Positions 57,501 to 64,000 of a stretch of 64,000 nt of DNA are shown here, piece by piece (position 1 is the first letter of the stretch; the number at the start of each line of letters is the position of its first letter). A program made the translations under genes and the position numbers. Below the pieces are notes generated by a model. That model did no database searches and was not told the origin of the DNA. It saw nothing but the letters and a program-made list of their open reading frames with translations. The DNA is from Celoporthe dispersa (taxonomy: Eukaryota; Ascomycota; Sordariomycetes; Diaporthales; Cryphonectriaceae). The stretch lies in contig WAID01000009.1 in assembly GCA_016584495.1 (NCBI GenBank), positions 3,596,001-3,660,000 of the forward strand, read 5' to 3'.

Positions 57501-59682
57501 TGATGGGATAGGGCCGGGGGGAGGGGGGAGAAGAGGAGAGACATCGCACAGCCCAGCACAGCACCCATCTGCAGCGTGTTTCGTACCCAGACGAGACGGA
57601 CACATGTTGGACCCCACCACCACCGCCAACACCTCGAGCCAAGGAACTTTTTCTTTGCCATACTCCGCTCCCACTGCTACCAACAACCACCAGCTCCAGC
57701 ATAACATCGGCCGCTGCTTGGCTTGTCGCTTAGGCCCTCGAATGAGATGGCTCGCCCGGACCTGTTCTGGGAGATGTTATCTTGTATTTTGTTTGCTAAT
57801 CAGCGGTCTGTAAGGTTTCACTGCTGTGGCGTGGTGCCAAGCTGATGCTCCCACGCTGCTCAAGGACTCGACTCGACTGGGCCGAGAAACCCAAGCACAA
57901 AGCGCCCAGCCAGCCATCCATCCATCCACCCATCAGCCCCAAGCGGGATACACTACATGCATCCTGTGCGCGAGACTCGATGGTGAGGGAGGAGGACGGG
58001 GTTTGGCTGTTGTGCCATCTGAATCGAAACGCTCCTGTGATCTCATCGCTGCCTTGCCTACGACGATATGACGAAACCAGGTCTTTCTGTCGGGGTTTCT
58101 TCATCTTTGCGATAAAGCGACGACGGACTTTGGCGCAACGACTTTGTTGGGCAAAAGGGCCTTGCTAGGGATCACCTCTCGGCCCAGGGAGATGGACCAA
58201 TCATGTAGGGTCGAGTGAGTATCTCTCAGCAGAGTTAGTGCTGCTGGATTATGCGGGTTGGATGAGAAGGGTGGGAATACGGGGAGAATAAACCAGCACC
58301 ACATACTATTATGGTACATGCCTCTGCGGTACTTTAGCATGTTCAACGTCATACCGGCCTCCTCCCTCCCCCATCCTCCCCCCTCCTCCACCATCCCTGC
58401 ACGCCCTCGCCTCTCCAACACACCCTTCTTCCCCCCACACCCCGCATGACATTTTAGTCCCCTGCGCACCGGGCTGGCCTGCTCGGTACGACGGCATGTG
58501 TTTACATTCCCCGTCGTATTTTCATACGCTCTCTCTCACTGACACACCCAACGCACTGCCACACACAGTCTCATCACGAGGCTAGGCCACTCCATACCAG
58601 TGGGACCCATCAAAAAAACAAAAAAACAAAACACACCTTACTCAAGAGCAGGCTCAACTAGTTTTATTGACCCAGTGGCCGGCCAGCCAGCCAGCCAGCC
58701 AGCGTCTCACCCGAGGGAGCCGCGCGGTCGTGTCCATGTCGCCCTGGCTCGCATAGGGGCGGTTCAACGATCAATGGCTTGTTATATTACAACCTGTCAT
58801 ATGATACACTGCAAGAAGTCCCAAGTCCAGCTACCCTCTCTCCTCGTCCCTCCTGCGCTCCTCTCTCCGGCGGCAGTGTCATTTTTTAGTAGCCGGACAT
58901 TTTTCTTCAAGGCCTATCGTAATTCGGACACCGTTGTGATGCGAGGTGAGGCGAGGCCATGGGTAGACAGATACTAAGATGGGGGCGGCTGAAGCTGCGC
59001 AGCAAACCGAACTCACTAATACTATAGTACCAGACAAAGTACTGTGGTACGGTGCTAAAGAGGGAGATGGTTGGAACGGGACGGGCTTCGAGAACGTTTC
59101 CACACACACGCGAGAGACAGCGAGACCGCTGCGATGGATGGCCTGACGGGTCATGTCCCCTCCCTAAGGCCTGTGAAGGAGGGTGTGAAGCCGGGGTCGA
59201 CATTGATCGACTAGCTTCTGAGTCCGGGGGATCGACCTCCTGGGCTCAGTGAAAATAAAGTAGGTAGCATCGCCTCTTCTTGAAAGGTGAGAGGAGAGGA
59301 GATGTATTGTCCTCCATCCCGGTGCCTACTTCCATCCCATCCACCCACACAGTCTTATTTCCTGTCCCCCCTGACCAGCGAGTGGCCACCCCTCCTCCTC
59401 CTCCTCCTCCACTTATTCACTTATTTACTTCCTCGTCCCGATCCCGCTTCCGCTTCACCAGCACGATTACGACGTCACTTCTTTTTCTTCCTTCTTCGTT
59501 CCCCCCTTTCACTACCTTTGTTGGATGTTGTTAGGCCAACAGGGTGGTTCTTCGATCTGGGTCTGACTTACCCACACCCACACTTACTCCCCAGCCCTCT
59601 TTCTCCCTCTCCCAACAACCATCTCGTCGCCACAACCAAGTGAGCCCCAGCAATAACAACAAAAACAACAACAACCGCAACA
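54510..59682. other. 5.2-kb spacer upstream of the amino acid permease
   Basis: No convincing gene. It contains a GA tract at 55888-55912, CAG-rich steps at 56378-56460, four CCAG-type units at 58681-58701, a CTC run at 59391-59408, and CT-rich sequence. The final ~35 bp before the permease ATG are CAA-rich, as in a fungal 5' leader. A minus-strand frame at 55071-55289 looks protein-like (FAHRFGSGWKEWEVIYWYIEK) but has no recognisable family. Confidence 0.5.
58681..58704. repeat. CCAG tetranucleotide repeat
   Basis: About five tandem GCCA units in the permease upstream spacer. Confidence 0.8.
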
Positions 59683-61665
59683 ATGTCGGAAGAGCTCGAG
59701 AAGGGCTACGCGCCCGCCGAGCCAGCTCCCTCCCCACGCCAAGGAGGGAGCAGGCCAGCCCGCCGCCAAAGACGCAGACCTCATCAACAAACCCCCCAAC
59801 TACTCGTCGCCCGAGTCACCCACGCGCGGCCAGCACAAGACCATCACGGATGCGGTCATGGAGGAGCCCCTGATGACGCGCCTGGGCCTGTCTCTTGACA
59901 GCTTCAGGCCCCGCGACTACGGCCGCGGCATCGTTGAGCTGGAGCGCTCCATGAAGTCGAGACACCTGCACATGATCGCCATTGGTGGTTCCATCGGCGC
60001 GGGCTTCTTTGTCGGTTCTGGCTCGGCCCTGTCTACCGGCGGACCTGCCTCGCTGCTTATCGACTTTCTGATTATCGGTGTCATGATGTTCAATGTCGTC
60101 TACGCCCTCGGTGAGCTGGCTGTCATGTACCCGGTCTCGGGTGGTTTCTATACGTACTCGACGCGGTTTATTGATCCCAGCTGGGGTTTCGCCATGGTGA
60201 GCTTCTCTCCTGGACTGCTCTATCTTTTTGCGGTCCTCTCTCTCTCTCTCGCGCGCGCGCAATTTACTGAACCCACTCGCTCACTTTTCTTCTTACAGGG
60301 CTGGAACTATGTCTTCCAGTGGGCCATCGTGCTCCCTCTCGAGCTGACCGTGTGCGGCCTCACTGTGCAGTACTGGAACCCCAACATATCCGTCGCCGTC
60401 TGGATCTCCGTCTTCCTCGGCGTCATCATCATCGTCAACATCTTCGGCACCCTTGGCTACGCAGAGGAGGAGTTCTGGGCCTCCTCCCTCAAGCTGACCG
60501 CCACCGTCATCTTCATCATCATCTCCTTTGTCCTCGTCCTCGGCGGCGGGCCCTCGGACGGCGAGTACAACCACTACTGGGGTGCCCGCCTGTGGTACGA
60601 CCCAGGCGCCTTCCGCTACGGCTTTCGGGGGTTCTGCTCCGTCTTTGTCACCGCCGCCTTCGCCTTCTCCGGCACCGAGCTCGTGGGTCTCGCCGCCGCC
60701 GAGGCCGCCAACCCGGTCAAGAGCCTGCCTGGGGCCATCAAGCAGGTGTTCTGGCGCATCACCCTCTTCTACATCCTCGGCCTCTTCTTCGTCGGCCTGC
60801 TCATCCCCTCTGACGACCAGGACCTCCTCGGCGCCAACCCCTACGCCAACATCAACGCCTCCCCCTTTGTCCTCGTCGGGAAGTACGCCGGCCTCAAGGG
60901 CTTCGACTCCTTCATGAACGTCATCATCCTCGTCTCCGTCGTCTCCATCGGCGTCAGCGGTGTTTACGGCGGCTCCCGCACCCTCACCGCCCTCGCCCAG
61001 CAGGGCTACGCCCCCAAGATCTTCACCTACATCGACCGCTCCGGCAGGCCCTCTTCAGCGTCATCACCATCATCCTCTTTGGCTTCCTCGCCTACGTCAA
61101 CCTCAACGCCAACGGGCCTACCGTCTTCGACTGGCTCCTTGCCCTGTCTGGCCTCGCCGCCCTCTTCACCTGGGGTAGCATCTGCCTCGCCCACATCCGC
61201 TTCCGCAAGGCCTGGCGCATGGCAGGTCACACCACCGACGAGATCCCCTTCAAGGCCATCGGTGGCGTCTACGGTAGCTGGCTGGGCCTGATCCTCGTCG
61301 TTCTCGTCCTGGCCGCCCAGGTAGGTTTCGCCTCCTTACTCTCTCCCTACCCTTCTCTGCCCTTGTCCTCCTCGGCCATGCTGACTGACCACCCCCTTCC
61401 CAAACAGCTCTACGTAGCCATCTGCCCCCCAGGAGGCGGCTACAACGACGCCGCCGGCTTCTTCAAGTCCTACCTGGCCGCCCCTGTTGTCATCGCCTTC
61501 TGGATCGGCGGTTTTGCCTGGAAGCGCCAGGGCTGGCTGCGCACCCGCGACATTGACGTCGACGTCGGCCGCCGCGAGCTCGACTGGGACGAGATCAATG
61601 CGTACCGTGCCAAGCTGGCCGCCATGCCTACGTGGCGCAGGCTGGTGCATAAGGTGTTCATCTGA
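59683..61665 (+). CDS. Amino acid permease, YAT family (two frameshifts)
   Basis: Three exons, 59683-60196, 60299-61320 and 61408-61665; 597 residues. Two opposite indels cancel in length. The ATG follows an A/C-rich leader. The N-terminal cytosolic tail MSEELEKGYAP... ends in the conserved ELERSMKSRHLHMIAIGGSIGAGFFVGSGSALSTGGPASLLIDFLIIG (helix 1 and the G-S-I-G-A-G-F/L substrate-loop motif). Further hallmarks are FVTAAFAFSGTELVGLAAAEAANPVKSLPGAIKQVFWRI, helix 8 NVIILVSVVSIGVSGVYGGSRTLTALAQQGYAPKIFTYIDRSGRP, and a tail with REL-DWDEINAYRAKLAAMPTWRR. It is a 12-helix plasma-membrane proton symporter of the Gap1/proline-permease type. GGG at 59746-59748 should be GG, and CCC at 61049-61051 should be CCCC; the latter gives FSVITIILFGFLAYVNLN. 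Confidence 0.9.
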
Positions 61666-63343
61666 GTTGGGGTACGAGGAATAGAGAGCGAGAGACAGAT
61701 GAGGGAGGAGAGGAGGGCGGGAGAGAGAGACAGAGAGATCGAGCAGATTCAAGGGAAGGATGAGTTATTGACATGGGTTTTATTTGCTGGTTCATTAGTG
61801 AAGCCGCAACGAGAGAGGGGGAAGGGAGAGCGAGATGCATGCACAGCTATGTGCACGACGTCCGTCGCGGGATAGGAGGAGTATCTCCCATATCTCGATA
61901 TGCCCAACTTGAGACGAATAGACGAGGGAGGGAGGAGTAATCCTTCAGAACAACCAAAACAAAAAAAAACAAAAGCATTGTCCTCTGCATTGCCACACAG
62001 TCACTCAAGCCCCTCTCTCAAGCCCTAGAAACCTTACAACGCAACCTTCTCCTACCATTGCGGGAATAAACTACAAACGTGAAGATGCTTCATGTTAGTC
62101 AACATGCATGGCATGATCGTGGACCCTGGAAGGAGCAGCAGTAGGAACCCCCCCAACCTTCCAGGAAAGATAATCATATAGCATGACATGCAGAGTCTTC
62201 GTCGGGTTGAGATTTTCATACTGCCTGAAAGGATAGGGTCACACGCATCCCAGGAAGAAAATGGATCAAGGCATCATGATGAGACGTCACCTCGTACGAG
62301 AAGGTATCCGACGAGCATCGAGATTGTACAATGCAGTGTAGAAGAACCCATAGGAGCTCCACACTCTTTCGACACCCAAAGAAAGACAGTCACGCGAGAT
62401 GAGAGAGACAGAATCCAGATTGATCAAGACCCGACGCCTTGTCGACGATTTTATTCTTCACTATCCTTGTTTATGCGACGCGCTTGGCTAGCGAGATTGC
62501 CATCGTCGCCGGCTGCCCATCTCCACAGCCCAAAATTTGCCCAGCGAGAGCATCCATCGGCTGTGAAGCCTATCCCCCACGCAGACTTTGTCTTCTTCTC
62601 AGATCCACGCCAGAATCCTTAAGAGGAAATGCAACGCCCCCTTCTTCCCACCCACTCCCCCGACAAAAGGAAATGAAAAACCTCATGACCGCTGCCAGCG
62701 GTGGGGGCTGGGATACTCGAGATGCAATAAGAATACTGACGTTAAGACATGATAACCAGTTGCCTCAGGCCAGAGGCGAGCAAAAAAAAAAAAAAAAAAA
62801 AAAAAAGAGGGAGAACAAAATGTCAACACCAAAATTAGATCGATCAATCATTCCTGCGATAGCGCAAACGCCCCAATTCATTATGACATGACCCTTGTGA
62901 CCCCGTTTGCGCCCCCGCCTGAATAATGTTCCGTTTGATATTAATGCGTGGGAATTTCCGCTTTTTGCCAACATTGCCGGGTTTCCCCTGGTCATACCGG
63001 ACATGAAAGACTCGAGATAAAAAGGAAAAGGAAAAGAAGAAGCGAACGGAAGTGATTGCTAGCGGTGAGATGCAGAAACGCTGCAGATCATAAAAAAAAT
63101 AAAAAAAAACCACCCCGACGCGACGACACGGCTGATCTGGTCCAGTATCGGTCGGTCGCGTTCCAGAAAGAGCCATATTTTTCTTTTTTTCTTTTTGGAG
63201 ACAGCTGATGATAAGGTGGTCGATGACGTGAATAGCAAGACAAAGAGTTGGGTATCAAAGAACAGCTAGTAATAGCAGACGCAGCTGGTGGTGTGGTTGG
63301 TGTGTGTTATGGGGGGTTGTATGATTTTCGATGATTTCTGTTC
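61666..63343. other. Convergent spacer with A25 tract
   Basis: Lies between the 3' ends of two convergent genes, with a GA-rich tract at 61680-61740. No gene is recognised; the small open frames have no family signal. Confidence 0.5.
62782..62806. repeat. A25 homopolymer
   Basis: Uninterrupted A run in the convergent spacer. Confidence 0.9.
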
Positions 63344-64000
63344 TCAAGGCGCCAGGCTGTTGGATCTGTCGACCCTCCGCCAGACGAACATGTTTGCGCT
63401 GGGTCCGTCCACTGGCGTCTTGGGGATGTTCGTCTCCCTTGGTTCGAGGAGGAGCGACTTGCGGTAATAGGTCACCTGTACGTTGCTGGCCGCATCCGAT
63501 TCGCGAACTCGGTTCATCTCGGACTGTAGCCAGTCTTGCAGGTCTGACACTTCGGTGAGCCTGTAAGGGATCTGAAATCGTTGCAGGTCGCCGATGATCT
63601 TCGCCGTCCGCGTGTGCTTGTCAAAGTTCACCACCGTCATGTCCCTGCCATCTGCGCCCTGCAGCTGCTTCGTGGCAGGGTTGCCAATGTCGACAAAAGT
63701 AAGGTCCGTCAGGAACATGCCTTGGAAGGGGAGGCACGGCGGGACGTGGCCGGCAAGTTGCGCGCGCAGGGCCTTGTGGTTCTGGGCGGGGTCGACGACA
63801 GCCTGAAGGGCCTTCAGCTGCTCTCGCCGCTTGGGGTTCACCACTTCCCAGGTCTTGCGAAGGCGGGTGATGGTGGAGCTGTTGAGACTGCAGATGATGG
63901 CCATAAGTGCATCGTAGTTGTTGAGCTCCAGACACTGCTGGGCGACCTTGATCCACTGCTTGATAGCAGCAGCTCGCTTCTTGACCTCGTTGTAGTACAG
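63344..64000 (-). CDS. RasGEF (Cdc25-type) C-terminus, runs off the window
   Basis: Partial: the 5' part lies beyond 64000, and the stop is at 63344-63346. The minus-strand frame begins LYYNEVKKRAAAIKQWIKVAQQCLELNNYDALMAIICSLNSSTITRLRKTWEVV, the conserved catalytic-core region of Ras guanine-nucleotide exchange factors (L-x-N-Y-x-x-x-x-A-I-x-x-x-L-x-x-x-x-I-x-R-L-x-x-T-W). It is followed by PCLPFQGMFLTDLTFVDIGNP, the P-x-x-P-F-x-G-x-x-L-x-D-L block. After the domain come PYRLTEVSDLQDWLQSEM and a short tail. Such proteins (yeast Cdc25) catalyse GDP release from Ras upstream of cAMP signalling. The remaining ~1000 residues, with an SH3 domain in most homologues, would be outside. Confidence 0.93.
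   Translation of the reverse strand: MYYNEVKKRAAAIKQWIKVAQQCLELNNYDALMAIICSLNSSTITRLRKTWEVVNPKRREQLKALQAVVDPAQNHKALRAQLAGHVPPCLPFQGMFLTDLTFVDIGNPATKQLQGADGRDMTVVNFDKHTRTAKIIGDLQRFQIPYRLTEVSDLQDWLQSEMNRVRESDAASNVQVTYYRKSLLLEPRETNIPKTPVDGPSANMFVWRRVDRSNSLAP

Overview
The window comes from the nuclear genome of a filamentous ascomycete, most likely a Sordariomycete; I cannot name the species. Genes carry short GT-AG introns (mostly 50-130 bp), lie on both strands with wide spacers, and belong to fungal families: PTH11/rhodopsin-like membrane proteins, fungal P450s, a centrosomin-motif protein, an NmrA-like remnant and a YAT-type amino acid permease. I found no rRNA, tRNA, CRISPR or bacterial operon structure.

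Layout: 0.2-1.3 kb, a frameshifted STAND-type N-terminal domain with a repeat tail. 3.3-11 kb, a secreted alginate-lyase-like enzyme, a secreted DUF8021-like protein and a P450. 12-20.7 kb, a WW-domain/glycine-zipper protein, a WD40 protein with a helical N-terminus, and a cysteine-rich GPI-anchor-type protein. 22-25.4 kb, an F-box-like protein and a seven-helix rhodopsin-like protein. 27.3-34.2 kb, a decayed biosynthetic neighbourhood: NmrA-like, P450, O-methyltransferase and MFS transporter remnants ending in one complete P450. 35.3-43.2 kb, a shortened rhodopsin-like protein, an aromatic-ring FAD monooxygenase, a mitochondrial DNAJC28-type protein and a short-chain dehydrogenase. 46.3-54.5 kb, a centrosomin-motif protein, a TXNDC17-like thioredoxin, a protein with nine exact octapeptide CC repeats, and a small Myb-like nuclear protein. 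After a 5.2-kb spacer, 59.7-64 kb holds an amino acid permease and the 3' end of a Cdc25-type RasGEF.

Two kinds of damage should be kept apart. At least twelve genuine-looking genes carry single-base indels in short homopolymers, nearly all insertions. Removing the indel restores one frame that agrees with every intron phase, so these look like uncorrected sequencing errors. The 27.3-31.6 kb remnants instead carry substitution stops (all TAG) and truncations, and look truly dead. The most unusual intact item is the CC-repeat protein at 52.1-52.6 kb.
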